Positions 38,527 to 46,808 of a stretch of 64,000 bases of DNA are shown here, in pieces. A program made the position numbers and the translations under genes. Each line of letters opens with the position of its first letter. Position 1 is the first letter of the stretch. Where the stretch lies: NCBI RefSeq assembly GCF_013340205.1, contig NZ_BJTG01000012.1:29377-93376 (forward strand), read 5' to 3'. This DNA is from Anaeromyxobacter diazotrophicus. GTDB taxonomy: Bacteria > Myxococcota > Myxococcia > Myxococcales > Anaeromyxobacteraceae. The notes beneath the pieces were generated by a model. The model did no database searches and was not told the origin of the DNA. It saw only the letters and a program-made list of their open reading frames with translations.

Positions 38527-39603
38527 TCAGGGTCCATCGCCTCCCGGCAGCGCGGCCGCTCGGGTCCGGTCGCGGGTGAACTGGTCCATCCAGCGGTCGC
38601 CGAACATCACCCGCGCCGCGAGCCGGTTATGGAGCGCGCAGGTGACGCGAAGATTGCCGACCTCCGGCTTTCCTCCGAGCGCGACCGGCAGGATATGGTC
38701 GAGCTCGAGTCGCGTCGTCGAGCCGCAGGCGCTCCCATCCGGCAGACGGAAGGAGCACCGGCCTCCGTCGCGCCGCCACACCTCCCGCGCCGCCGCCGCC
38801 GGGACGTGGCGCGGGTCGTCGGAGGGCTTCGGAGCCGCCGCCCGCGGCTTCTTCACGAGGCCGCGCCGGCGGGCGGTCTGCTCGAGGAGGAGGTCGAGCG
38901 CCGCCGTGAGTACCGCCTCGGTGTCGCCGTCCGGGATGGTGTGGGAGAGCGCGTCCTTGGCGGCGTCGAGCTTCGCGAGGAACGCCTTCGAGACGGTGAG
39001 GTGGTAGCGGCGCAGCTCGGCGTCGAGCGGCTCCACCTCGTCGCGCGGGCGAGCGGCCGCGGAGAAGAGATCCGCGTCCGGCTGTACCCTTTCGGACTTC
39101 GCCGGCGAAGTCCGTTCGGGTACAGGCGCGGCGGTCCGCGCCCCCGCGGGCGCGCTGACACGCACCGGCGGAGCGATGCGCACGACCGCGGTGACCACCT
39201 CGCGCCGCGGCGGGTTCGCGACCGGCCTGAGCTCCGCGACGAGCGCCTCCGCCTCGCGCTTCGAGAGGCCATAGAAGCGCGGCAGCACCTCGCTCGCGTT
39301 CTCCGGGGTGAGCGCCTTCGAGAGCTCGTAGACGACCGACATGCACACGCGGCCGTCGCGGAGAGGCTCCACCACGGCGGGGAAGCGCTGGACGAGCGCG
39401 GCGGCCGTCACGCGGCGTGCGGCGGCGCTGCTCGTGAGCCGGAGCTCGCGCTCGAGGTACTGGAAGAGCGAGGCGTAGCCGAGCGTGCCCCACCCGCGCT
39501 GACGGTCGAAGTCCGCCAGGGCGACGAGAAAGTCGGCGAGTCGGTTCCGCTCCTCGGCGAGGAGCGAGGCGATGCGGCGGGAGAGCGCGCGGGCGTCGGT
39601 CAT
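38527..39603 (-). CDS. HNH endonuclease-like protein with palindromic insert
   Basis: 358 residues. The N-terminal 140 residues form a helical domain of the kind seen in DUF222-type HNH proteins (LVALADFDRQRGWGTLGYASLFQYL). A central helical domain is rich in Leu and Lys. The C-terminal HNH motif includes Cys pairs (GRCSFRLPDGSACGS), LELDHILPVALGGKPEVGNL and CALHNRLAA. Such genes are multi-copy, mobile-looking nucleases in many high-G+C genomes. Between the two helical domains residues about 160-172 (PERTSPAKSERVQ) are encoded by a 44-bp palindrome, probably an inserted element that kept the frame. The gene lies in the accessory gap between nfeD and slipin. Confidence 0.85.
   Translation of the reverse strand: MTDARALSRRIASLLAEERNRLADFLVALADFDRQRGWGTLGYASLFQYLERELRLTSSAAARRVTAAALVQRFPAVVEPLRDGRVCMSVVYELSKALTPENASEVLPRFYGLSKREAEALVAELRPVANPPRREVVTAVVRIAPPVRVSAPAGARTAAPVPERTSPAKSERVQPDADLFSAAARPRDEVEPLDAELRRYHLTVSKAFLAKLDAAKDALSHTIPDGDTEAVLTAALDLLLEQTARRRGLVKKPRAAAPKPSDDPRHVPAAAAREVWRRDGGRCSFRLPDGSACGSTTRLELDHILPVALGGKPEVGNLRVTCALHNRLAARVMFGDRWMDQFTRDRTRAAALPGGDGP
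39082..39125. repeat. 44-bp near-perfect palindrome inside the HNH gene
   Basis: Two 22-nt arms, CTGTACCC-TTT-CGGACTTCGCC and GGCGAAGTCCG-TTC-GGGTACAG, pair at 19 of 22 positions with a 3-nt mismatch bubble and no loop. It is in frame and adds a hydrophilic peptide between two domains, like the palindromic elements that insert in coding genes of Rickettsia. Confidence 0.8.
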
Positions 39604-40119
39604 ACGGAGAGTGTCTCATGCGTTTTGCGGGCCTCCTGGGACGCGCGAGGCTCGCGCCGGGACCGCTCGGCGACCACACCCGGCGAGAACGGGTTCGGCC
39701 GGCCGCCGCGCCTCTGAGCGGCCTGGCGCGGCCGCGGGAGAGGCCTCCTCGCGCCACCGCGTCTGCCGAGGCGCGACTCGCGCGGAAACGCGTCAAGCTC
39801 CCTTGCGGGACGGCCCAGGCGAGTAACGGTCCGTGAGTACAGGTCCGCCCAGCACGCATCTACCGCCGGCTCCGCGTGTTCACCCTCGGAATACGTCGTG
39901 AGCCGGACCACGCGGGGCCGCCTCGCAGGCGCGGCACCGCCGCGCGTGCGACGTCCGCCCAACGGCCGCGCCCGCCAGCGCGGCGCCGCCCGCCTACCTG
40001 CCGCGCCCCTTCTCTGCCGAACACAGTCGTTCGCGCGGCACCGCGGCCCCTTTCCCCGAACCTCTCCCCGCTCCCCGGGGCGAGGGAGAAGCGGGGACTC
40101 GTGTACTGCTCCGCTCCCC
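39604..40119. other. 516-bp non-coding stretch between HNH gene and nfeD
   Basis: No gene that I would defend. Long frames on both strands here read as Arg/Pro/Ala shadows. The stretch contains the REP-like palindrome at 40051-40096 and is part of the accessory gap between nfeD and slipin. Confidence 0.5.
40051..40096. repeat. REP-like GC-rich imperfect palindrome
   Basis: CCTCTCCCCGCTCCCC followed by GGGGCGAGGGAGAAGCGGGG can fold into an imperfect hairpin. The same kind of sequence is a common intergenic repeat in proteobacteria, and its translation LPRPGERGEVRGKG often shows up as a false protein. It lies just downstream of the nfeD stop and may also end that transcript. Confidence 0.55.
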
Positions 40120-41469
40120 TCAGCGCACCCGCCCCGTCGCCGGCACCACGGTGGCCACGAGCCCCTCCACCGACGCCACCCGCACCCGGGCGCCCTGCGG
40201 GATGACCTCAGCCGCCCGCGCCCGCCAGTACTCACCGTGCACGAAGACCTGCCCGCCGGCCGGGCCGACCTCGGAGAGCGCCTCGCCCTCCTCGCCCACC
40301 AGGCCCTGGAACCCCGCCACGAGCCGGGTCCGGCGCGAGGCGGCGACCTTCCATGCCACGAAGGCGAGCAGCGCGGTCATGGCGAGCGGCGTCGGCCAGA
40401 CCACCAGCGGCGAGAGCGTGAAGGCGGCCGGGTCGAAGTGGTACTCGGGCGAGCTCTTGTCGATGAAGAGGAGCGTCCCGACCAGCACGCACACCGCGCC
40501 GGCCGCGCCCGCGATGCCGTGCGTCGTGACGTACCCCTCGGCGACGAGGAGCCCGACCCCGCCGAGGAGCAGCAGCACCGCCCCGGCGTTGACCGGGATG
40601 ACCCGCGTCGCCACGAAGGCGAGGAACAGGCACACCCCGCCCACGACGCCGGGCACGAGCGCGCCCGGGTGGTAGAGCTCGAGCGCGATCCCGAGCGTCC
40701 CCACCAGCATGAGCAGCGCCGCCACGTTCGGATCGGCGAGGAACCCCAGCGTGCGCTGCCGGATGGTCGGGTCGAGCGGCGTCAGCACCGCGCCCTTCCC
40801 CCGGAACGTCACCGGCTTCCCGGCCGCCTCGACCTGGCGCCCGTCGGCGGCCGCGAGCAGCGCCGGGAGCGTGGGGGCGACGAGGTCCACGACCTTCAGC
40901 CGGAGCGCCTCCTCGGCCGTGACCGAGACGCTCTCCCGCACCGCCTTCTCCGCCCACTCGGCGTTCCGGCCGCGCGCCTTGGCGATGGAGCGGGCGAAGG
41001 CGGCGGTGTCGTTCTCCACCTTCTTCGCCATGTCCTTGCCGGCCGACTGCTCCACGTCGCCGCCGCCCGAGGTGACCGGGTGCGCGGCGCCGATGTTCGA
41101 GGCGGGGTGCATGCCCGCCACCTGCGCCGCCAGCGTGATGAAGACACCGGCCGAGCCCGCCCGCGCGCCGGCCGGGCCCACCCACACCGCGACCGGCACC
41201 GGGCTCGCGAGCATCCGCTGGACGAGGTCGCGGGTCGCGTCGAGGTGGCCGCCCGGGGTGTCGAGCGTGATGGCGACCGCGTCGTAGCCCTCGGCCTGGG
41301 CGCGCGCGAGCCCCGCCGCCACGTACTCGGCGGTGCCGCTCGTGATGGCATCCTGGACGGAGAGGTGGAGCACGCGCGGCGGCGCGGCGGCGGAGGCGCC
41401 CGGCGGCGGGGCGGCGCCGGAGGGCGCGAGCGCGGCCGCGAGGGTGAGGGCGAGGACCGCGGCGCGCAT
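40120..41469 (-). CDS. nfeD: NfeD-type membrane serine protease (ClpP-like domain)
   Basis: 449 residues: signal peptide, ClpP/SppA-like protease domain with nucleophile Ser106 in GARAGSAGVFI and TLDTPGGHLDATR, then four or five membrane helices (about residues 245-350), and a C-terminal OB-fold NfeD domain (GLVGEEGEALSEVGPAGGQVFVHGEYWRA). It is the full-length (NfeD1b) form that cleaves stomatin/slipin C-termini. AGGTG stands before the ATG. Its usual partner, slipin, is on the same strand 2.3 kb downstream rather than adjacent, with accessory genes between. It follows the uracil-DNA glycosylase gene by 3 bp. Confidence 0.92.
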   Translation of the reverse strand: MRAAVLALTLAAALAPSGAAPPPGASAAAPPRVLHLSVQDAITSGTAEYVAAGLARAQAEGYDAVAITLDTPGGHLDATRDLVQRMLASPVPVAVWVGPAGARAGSAGVFITLAAQVAGMHPASNIGAAHPVTSGGGDVEQSAGKDMAKKVENDTAAFARSIAKARGRNAEWAEKAVRESVSVTAEEALRLKVVDLVAPTLPALLAAADGRQVEAAGKPVTFRGKGAVLTPLDPTIRQRTLGFLADPNVAALLMLVGTLGIALELYHPGALVPGVVGGVCLFLAFVATRVIPVNAGAVLLLLGGVGLLVAEGYVTTHGIAGAAGAVCVLVGTLLFIDKSSPEYHFDPAAFTLSPLVVWPTPLAMTALLAFVAWKVAASRRTRLVAGFQGLVGEEGEALSEVGPAGGQVFVHGEYWRARAAEVIPQGARVRVASVEGLVATVVPATGRVR

Positions 41470-41472
41470 GGT

Positions 41473-42267
41473 TCACCTCACGGGGGGGACCTTCCCCAGC
41501 TCCTTCATGACGAGCTGCAGATCCTGCCACGCCCGGGCCTTCTCGGGTGGGTTGCGGAGCAGGTAGGCGGGGTGAAAGGTCGGCATGAGCTTCACGCCCT
41601 CGTAATCGCGCCAGCGGCCCCGCTGCTTGGTGATGGGGGTCGGGTCGCGGAGCAGCGTCTGCACCGCGAAGCGGCCGAGCGCGACCACCACCTTCGGCCG
41701 CACGGCCGCGATCTGCGCCTTCAGGAACGGCTCGCAGGCGGCGATCTCGTCCGGCTCCGGGTCGCGGTTCCCGGGCGGCCGGCACTTCACCACGTTCGCG
41801 ATGTAGACCTCCTCGCGCCGGTAACCCATCGCCTCGATCATCTTGGTGAGGAGCTGGCCCGCCTTGCCGACGAACGGCTCGCCCTGCTGATCCTCGTCCG
41901 CGCCCGGCCCCTCGCCCACGAACATGAGCTCGGCGGACGGGTTCCCCACGCCGAAGACCAGCTTCGTGCGCCCGGGCCCGAGCTTGCAGCGGGCGCAGTC
42001 GCCGAGCTCGGTGCGTACCGCGAGGAGCGCGGGGGAGCCGCAGCCCTTTTCACCATTTGTGACGGCCGCGGTCGAAGCCGCGGTCGCGGTCGCGGTCGCG
42101 GTCGCGGTCGAGGTCGAGGTCGAGGTCGAGGTCGCGGTCGAGGTCGAAACCGCCCGCCCCCCCTCGATCTCCCCCACCCCCGCGTCCCGCAGCCACTCGA
42201 GGTGCGCCCGCGCCTCGGCGCGGATCCGCTCCAGCTCGCGGGTAGTCTCGTGTGCGCCTTCGCTCAC
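41473..42267 (-). CDS. Uracil-DNA glycosylase family 4, with repeat-coded linker
   Basis: 264 residues from the GTG at 42267 (GAGG upstream). The N-terminal helix ([20 protein letters not shown]) is joined by a Thr-Ser/Thr-Ala linker, coded by hexamers, to a 4Fe-4S UDG domain. Cluster Cys are in [16 protein letters not shown], the active-site motif is [17 protein letters not shown], the uracil pocket is [13 protein letters not shown] and the C-terminal motif is [12 protein letters not shown]. It removes uracil from DNA. The N-terminal helix plus linker resembles the arrangement of SPO1-type polymerase-linked UDGs in other high-G+C bacteria. Confidence 0.92.
   Translation of the reverse strand: MSEGAHETTRELERIRAEARAHLEWLRDAGVGEIEGGRAVSTSTATSTSTSTSTATATATATAASTAAVTNGEKGCGSPALLAVRTELGDCARCKLGPGRTKLVFGVGNPSAELMFVGEGPGADEDQQGEPFVGKAGQLLTKMIEAMGYRREEVYIANVVKCRPPGNRDPEPDEIAACEPFLKAQIAAVRPKVVVALGRFAVQTLLRDPTPITKQRGRWRDYEGVKLMPTFHPAYLLRNPPEKARAWQDLQLVMKELGKVPPVR
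42082..42147 (-). repeat. Hexanucleotide array (GCGACC/TCGACC on the minus strand), 11 units
   Basis: On the plus strand GGTCGC/GGTCGA repeats 11 times without interruption, in frame, coding alternating Thr with Ala or Ser in the glycosylase linker. It is the same unit as in the ABC gene at 27794-27895. Confidence 0.9.
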
Positions 42268-42287
42268 CTGCACCTCGCTCCGCGCCG

Positions 42288-42317
42288 TTGCCGCCCCTCG
42301 GGCGCGATCCCTAGAAT
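42288..42317 (+). promoter_or_regulatory. Promoter of the phospholipase C gene
   Basis: TTGCCG (42288-42293), an 18-bp spacer and TAGAAT (42312-42317), 10 nt before the ATG at 42328; short leader, no Shine-Dalgarno sequence. Confidence 0.5.
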
Positions 42318-42327
42318 CCGCCGCCTC

Positions 42328-43272
42328 ATGAGCGACCGACAGCTCCGGTTCGCCAGCCTCGCCTCGCTCGCCGTGGTCGCGCTGGTCCTCCTCGTCGTCC
42401 CCACCGCCGCGCACGCCTGGGGCCCGCTCGCCCACCTCGGCTTCTCGGCTCAGGCGCTCGAGCAGCTCGGCTCGGTCCCCGGGCCGACGCGCTCGCTCCT
42501 CACCGAGTTCGCGAACGAGTTCCTCTACGGCTCCCTCGCGGCCGACATCGTGGTCGGCAAGAACCTGGCCCGGTTCGTCTACCATTGTCACAACTGGAAG
42601 GTCGGCTTCAACGTCCGCCGCGCCGCCAGCACCGCCGCCGAGGAGGCGTTCGCGCTCGGCTTCCTGGCCCACCTCGCCGCGGACACCGTGGCGCACAACT
42701 ACTTCGTGCCGTACCAGACGGTGGCGTCCTTCCACCGCCCCCGCACCGGCCACGCCTACTGGGAGCTGCGCTACGACCAGCGGCAGGACCCGGCGCTCTC
42801 CGAGGTGGCGCGCCGCGTGAGCGCCCGCGCCTACCGCGATCACGACGCCCTCCTCGAGCGGGCGATGCCGCACGCCTCGGTCATCCCCTTCCCGCTCTCG
42901 AAGGGCCTCTTCGGCTCCTTGCTCGCGAGCGCCCGGCACGCGCGCTTCCAGACGCTGTCGCGCGGGCTGCTGGCGCGCCCCCGCCACCTGCCGCTCGAGG
43001 ACGAGCTCGTGCGCGAGACGAACGCGCTCGCGGTGGAGGCGATCCTGGGCCTCCTGCGCGAGGGCGAGCGCTGCCAGGCGGCGCGCGCCGACGCCACCGG
43101 CGGCCGCAACCTGCTCCTCGCCGGGCGCCTCCGCCGCGAGCTGGCGCGCCGCCACCGGCGGCTGCCGCTGGCGCTGGCGCGGGAGGTGTCGATCGAGGCG
43201 CGCGAGAGCTTCCGCCGCGGCATCCAGGGGGCGCTGGTGCTGCCCCCGGCGCTGTCGCGGATGGCCGCCTAG
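42328..43272 (+). CDS. Zinc-dependent phospholipase C family protein, secreted
   Basis: 314 residues. A signal peptide ([20 protein letters not shown]) is cut before Trp, and the mature N-terminus [11 protein letters not shown] has the Trp and His positions that bind zinc in this family. Further ligands are in YHCHNWKV and [18 protein letters not shown]. The central GYWELR-like segment and a helical C-terminal part follow. It probably cleaves phospholipid head groups outside the cytoplasm. It is divergent from the uracil-DNA glycosylase gene (60 bp) and convergent with coaBC (2 bp). Confidence 0.88.
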   Translation: MSDRQLRFASLASLAVVALVLLVVPTAAHAWGPLAHLGFSAQALEQLGSVPGPTRSLLTEFANEFLYGSLAADIVVGKNLARFVYHCHNWKVGFNVRRAASTAAEEAFALGFLAHLAADTVAHNYFVPYQTVASFHRPRTGHAYWELRYDQRQDPALSEVARRVSARAYRDHDALLERAMPHASVIPFPLSKGLFGSLLASARHARFQTLSRGLLARPRHLPLEDELVRETNALAVEAILGLLREGERCQAARADATGGRNLLLAGRLRRELARRHRRLPLALAREVSIEARESFRRGIQGALVLPPALSRMAA

Positions 43273-43274
43273 CC

Positions 43275-44504
43275 CTACCCCCGCGGCCGCCGCTCCTCCA
43301 GCACCGGCACCACCCAGTCCAGGATCGCGTCCGCCACCTGCTCCTTCGTCCCCTCGATGTTGGCCCGCTCGCCGGGGCCGACCAGGGTGACGCGGTTGCG
43401 GTCGCTCGCGAAGCCGACTCCCGGGCGGCCCACCTTGTTCGCGACCACCAGGTCGCAGCGCTTGGCGGCCAGCTTCTTCCGCGCGTTCTGCAGGAGCGCC
43501 TCGGTCTCGGCCGCGAAGCCGACCAGGATGGGCGCCTCCGCCTTCCCGGCGAAGCGCTTGCCCAGCGCGGCGAGGATGTCGGGCGTGCGCGTGAGCGTGA
43601 CCTCCTCGTCCTCGTCCGACTTCTTCTTCTTGGTGGCCGCCGCGACGCGGGGCTTGAAGTCGGAGACGGCGGCCGCGCCGACGTAGAGGTCGATCTCGCG
43701 CGCCTCCTCCTCGACGGCGCTCGCCATCTCCTCCGCCGTCACGACGCGGATGGTCCGCACGCCGGGCGGATCGGGCAGGTCCACCGGCCCGGTCACGAGC
43801 ACCACCTCCGCGCCGCGGCGGGCTGCCACCCGCGCCACCGCGAACCCCATCTTCCCGGTGGATGGGTTTGAGATGAAGCGGACCGGGTCGAGCGGCTCGC
43901 GGGTGGGGCCGGCGCTGACGAGCACGCGCCGGCCGCTGAGATCGCGGCTGCCGAGGAGCCGCGCCGCGGCGTCGGCGATGTCGCCCGGCTCCGCCAGCCG
44001 CCCCTCCCCCACGTCGCCATCGGCGAGCGCGCCCGCGGCCGGGCCGACCACCTCCCACCCGCGCCGCGCCAGCGCAGCCACGTTCTCGCGCACCGCCGGG
44101 TTCTGCCACATGCGGGTGTTCATGGCCGGCGCGAGGAGGCAGGGCGCCTCGCAGGCGAGGGCGGTGGTGGTGACGGCGTCGTCGGCCATCCCGGCGCGCA
44201 GCCGCGCGATCAGATCGGCGGTGGCGGGCGCGACGACGAGCAGGTCGGCGGCGCGGGCCAGCGCGAGGTGCCCGTAGGCGCGGTCCGCCTCGGGCGCGAG
44301 CAGATCGACCAGCACCGGCGCGCCCGTGAGGGCCTGGAAGGTGAGCGGGCCCACGAAGCGCGTCGCGGCCGGCGTCATCGCCACCCGCACCTGCGCGCCG
44401 CCCTTCACGAACAGGCGCGCCAGCTCGCAGGCCTTGTAGGCGGCGATGCCGCCGCCCACGCCCAGGACCACCGTCCTCCCGGAGAAGTCGTGCATGGCCG
44501 TCAT
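43275..44504 (-). CDS. coaBC: Bifunctional phosphopantothenoylcysteine decarboxylase/phosphopantothenate-cysteine ligase
   Basis: 409 residues. The N-terminal CoaC flavoprotein half has [16 protein letters not shown], the substrate loop [13 protein letters not shown] and the catalytic Cys region near [10 protein letters not shown]. The CoaB half starts [34 protein letters not shown] and continues to the nucleotide loops VGFAAETE and VVANKVG. It makes 4'-phosphopantetheine from phosphopantothenate and cysteine. The ATGs at 44504 and 44495 are both possible. Together with coaX at 57328 this gives two CoA biosynthesis genes in the window, not linked to each other. Confidence 0.96.
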   Translation of the reverse strand: MTAMHDFSGRTVVLGVGGGIAAYKACELARLFVKGGAQVRVAMTPAATRFVGPLTFQALTGAPVLVDLLAPEADRAYGHLALARAADLLVVAPATADLIARLRAGMADDAVTTTALACEAPCLLAPAMNTRMWQNPAVRENVAALARRGWEVVGPAAGALADGDVGEGRLAEPGDIADAAARLLGSRDLSGRRVLVSAGPTREPLDPVRFISNPSTGKMGFAVARVAARRGAEVVLVTGPVDLPDPPGVRTIRVVTAEEMASAVEEEAREIDLYVGAAAVSDFKPRVAAATKKKKSDEDEEVTLTRTPDILAALGKRFAGKAEAPILVGFAAETEALLQNARKKLAAKRCDLVVANKVGRPGVGFASDRNRVTLVGPGERANIEGTKEQVADAILDWVVPVLEERRPRG

Positions 44505-44599
44505 CCTAGCCGAGCGCCCGGGCGAGCGGGGCGGCCAGCCTCGGGCGGCGCGCGGCGCGGAAGGGGCACGCGGGCCGCCGCCGGCCTATCATCCCACCC

Positions 44600-45721
44600 T
44601 TGGACACCCTCCCCCCCGAGCCCGACGCCCCGATCGCGCCGCTCGAAGCGCTCCCGCCGCCCGCCGCGCCGCCCGGCCCGGCCGCCCCGCCGCGCCACGC
44701 CGCGCTCCTCTTCGTGGCGCTGGTGCTCCCGCTCTACACGGTCCTGGGCGGCCTCGCGCAGGCGGCGAGCCCCTCGCTCGGGCTCGTCGTGAGCCAGCTC
44801 GCGCTGCTGGTCCTCCCGGCGGTGCTGGCGCCGCTCGGCTGCGGCTACCGCGCCCGCCCGGCGCTCCTGCTCGCCCGGCGCCCTCCGGCGGCCGCCGTCG
44901 CGCTGGCGCTCGCGATCGGGGTCGCCGCCTTCCTCGCCGCCGGCGCGCTCATGTCGCTCACCTCGCTGGCGCTCCCCGCCCGCTGGGTGGAGGGCTTCGA
45001 CCTCACGCGCAAGATCCTGGAGCTGCCGCCGCGCGAGCGGCTCGGGGTGTGGCTCGCGGCGGCGGCGGTGGCGCCGGTGTGCGAGGAGCTCTGCTTCCGG
45101 GGCTGGGTGCTCACCGCGCTCCGGACGCGCTACCGCACCGGGGCTGCCCTGGCGCTGTCCGGCCTGCTCTTCGCGGTGGTGCACCTCGATCCGGTGCGCT
45201 TCACCGCCGTCTTCGCGCTCGGCACGCTCTACGCCTGGCTCGCCTGGCGGTCCGGCTCGCTCTGGCCGTCGGCGGTGGCGCACGTCGCGAACAACGCCCT
45301 CGGGGCCGGGCTGGCCGTGCTGGGCGGCGGCGAGGGCGACCTGGCGGCGATGCGCGCCCACGCGCCGGAGGTCGCGGGCGGCGCGGCGCTCATGCTCGCC
45401 GCCGCGGGCGGCGCGGTGGCCCTCCTCGCGCTCGCCTACCGCCGCGCCACCCCCGCGCCGCCGCCGCTCGGCGAGGCGCTCGTCGCGCGCGATCCGGCCT
45501 CACCCCCGGCGCGCTTCAGCTGGCCGCGCGTGCCGCGCGCCTGGCGCGCCGTCTTCCTGTGCGGGGTGGCGGTGCTGTGGGGGATGGCCTGGGGCGACGC
45601 TATGCGGCGCGGCGGTAGACGAGGAGCTTCAGGTAGCGCCCCTCCCGGAACTGCGGGCTCACCGGGTGATCGGGGGGCTGGCGCCGCTCCTCCACCAGCT
45701 GCAGGTCGACCCGCGCCTTGA
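44600..45721 (+). CDS. CPBP-family intramembrane metalloprotease
   Basis: 373 residues starting at a TTG at 44600, chosen because no ATG or GTG fits before the first helix. A Pro/Ala-rich N-terminus precedes six to eight membrane segments. The Abi/CPBP motifs are CEELCFRG (EExxxR), FAVVHLDP and HVANN, the likely metal ligands. Such proteases cleave membrane substrates or modify prenylated peptides. The last about 40 codons overlap the convergent RlmI-like gene by 122 bp and read as low-complexity GPAR text, so the true functional end may be earlier. A TATCAT box lies 7 nt before the start. Confidence 0.8.
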   Translation: MDTLPPEPDAPIAPLEALPPPAAPPGPAAPPRHAALLFVALVLPLYTVLGGLAQAASPSLGLVVSQLALLVLPAVLAPLGCGYRARPALLLARRPPAAAVALALAIGVAAFLAAGALMSLTSLALPARWVEGFDLTRKILELPPRERLGVWLAAAAVAPVCEELCFRGWVLTALRTRYRTGAALALSGLLFAVVHLDPVRFTAVFALGTLYAWLAWRSGSLWPSAVAHVANNALGAGLAVLGGGEGDLAAMRAHAPEVAGGAALMLAAAGGAVALLALAYRRATPAPPPLGEALVARDPASPPARFSWPRVPRAWRAVFLCGVAVLWGMAWGDAMRRGGRRGASGSAPPGTAGSPGDRGAGAAPPPAAGRPAP

Positions 45722-46808
45722 AGGCCGCCTCGCGCACGGCGTCGTAGAACTGGTCGGCGGAGACGCGGGCGCTGCAGCTGGCGGTGACGAGCAGGCCGCC
45801 CGGGGCGAGCACCGCCAGCGCGGCGCGGTTCAGCGAGGCGTAGCCCGCCAGCGCCGACTCCACCGCCTTCTGCGACTTGGCGAACGCGGGCGGGTCGCAC
45901 ACCACGAGGTCGAAGCGGCGCCCCTCGCGCTTGTAGCGGGCGAGGAGCTCGAAGGCGTCCTCGGCGGCGAAGGCGTGGTCGGCCGGGTCGAGGCCGTTCT
46001 GGCGGAAGTTGTCGCGGGCGAGCGCGATGGCGTCCCGGTCCACGTCCACGCTCACCACGTGCCGCGCGCCGCCCAGGGCGGCCGCCACCGAGAATCCGCC
46101 GGTGTAGGAGAAGCAGTTGAGCGCCTCGGCCCGCCCCCGCGCCAGGCCGCGCACGAGGAGCCGGTTCTCGCGCTGGTCGAGGAAGGTGCCCGTCTTCTGG
46201 CCGTGGCGCACGTCCACCAGCATCTTCATGCCGTGCTCGTCGATGGCGATGAGCTCCGGCGGCGCCTCGCCCCACAGCACCCGCCCCTCCGGCGCGCTGC
46301 CCTCGTCCTCCTCGTCGTGGGGGATCTCGTCGCGGCCGTAGACCCCGGCCAGCTCGCCGCCGAGCGCCTCGCGCAGCGCCTCCACGATGCGCCCGCGGTG
46401 CGGGGTGAGCCCGGCCGAGTAGAGCTTCAGCACCACCCAGCGGTCGTACCGGTCGGCGACGACCCCGGGCAGCCCGTCGGCCTCGCCGTGGACGAGGCGG
46501 TAGCCGGTGGTGCCCTGGACGAGCTCCTTGCGGAGCGCCAGCGCCCGCTGCACGCGCCGCGTCCAGAACGCCGCGTCGACCGCCTCGGCCGGCTCGCGGG
46601 TGAGGATGCGCACGGCGATGGCGGAGAGCGGGTCGTAGTAGCCGCGGGCGACGAAGCGGTCGCCCTCGACCACGTCCACCACCGCCCCCGCCGCGAGCCC
46701 CTTCGGCGCCTTCTCCACCGCCTTGCGGAACACCCAGGGGTGGCCGGCGCGCAGGTGGCGCGCGAGATCCTTCTGGAGCGTGAGCCTGGCCTCGACGACG
46801 TCGTTCAT
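45600..46808 (-). CDS. rlmI: 23S rRNA m5C methyltransferase-like protein (RlmI family)
   Basis: 402 residues: N-terminal PUA domain (LARHLRAGHPWVFRKAVEKA), a central RlmI/YccW part, and a Rossmann domain with NCFSYTGGFSVAAALGGA, CDPPAFAKSQKA and the C-terminal LYTASCS-like LLVTASCSARVS holding the candidate catalytic Cys. The end is GRYLKLLVYRRAA. Family members methylate cytosine C5 in 23S rRNA (C1962 in E. coli). Its ATG overlaps the stop of the radical-SAM gene by 4 bp. Target position here is inferred from family only. Confidence 0.88.
   Translation of the reverse strand: MNDVVEARLTLQKDLARHLRAGHPWVFRKAVEKAPKGLAAGAVVDVVEGDRFVARGYYDPLSAIAVRILTREPAEAVDAAFWTRRVQRALALRKELVQGTTGYRLVHGEADGLPGVVADRYDRWVVLKLYSAGLTPHRGRIVEALREALGGELAGVYGRDEIPHDEEDEGSAPEGRVLWGEAPPELIAIDEHGMKMLVDVRHGQKTGTFLDQRENRLLVRGLARGRAEALNCFSYTGGFSVAAALGGARHVVSVDVDRDAIALARDNFRQNGLDPADHAFAAEDAFELLARYKREGRRFDLVVCDPPAFAKSQKAVESALAGYASLNRAALAVLAPGGLLVTASCSARVSADQFYDAVREAAFKARVDLQLVEERRQPPDHPVSPQFREGRYLKLLVYRRAA

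Noticed and set aside
39600..40235. Minus-strand frame including LPRPGERGEVRGKG
   Set aside because: That peptide is the known false translation of an intergenic repeat, and the rest is Arg/Pro shadow.
43600..43640. Lys-run (KKKK) in coaBC as a frameshift or insertion
   Set aside because: The surrounding CoaB motifs continue in frame, and a charged loop at this place is normal for the family.
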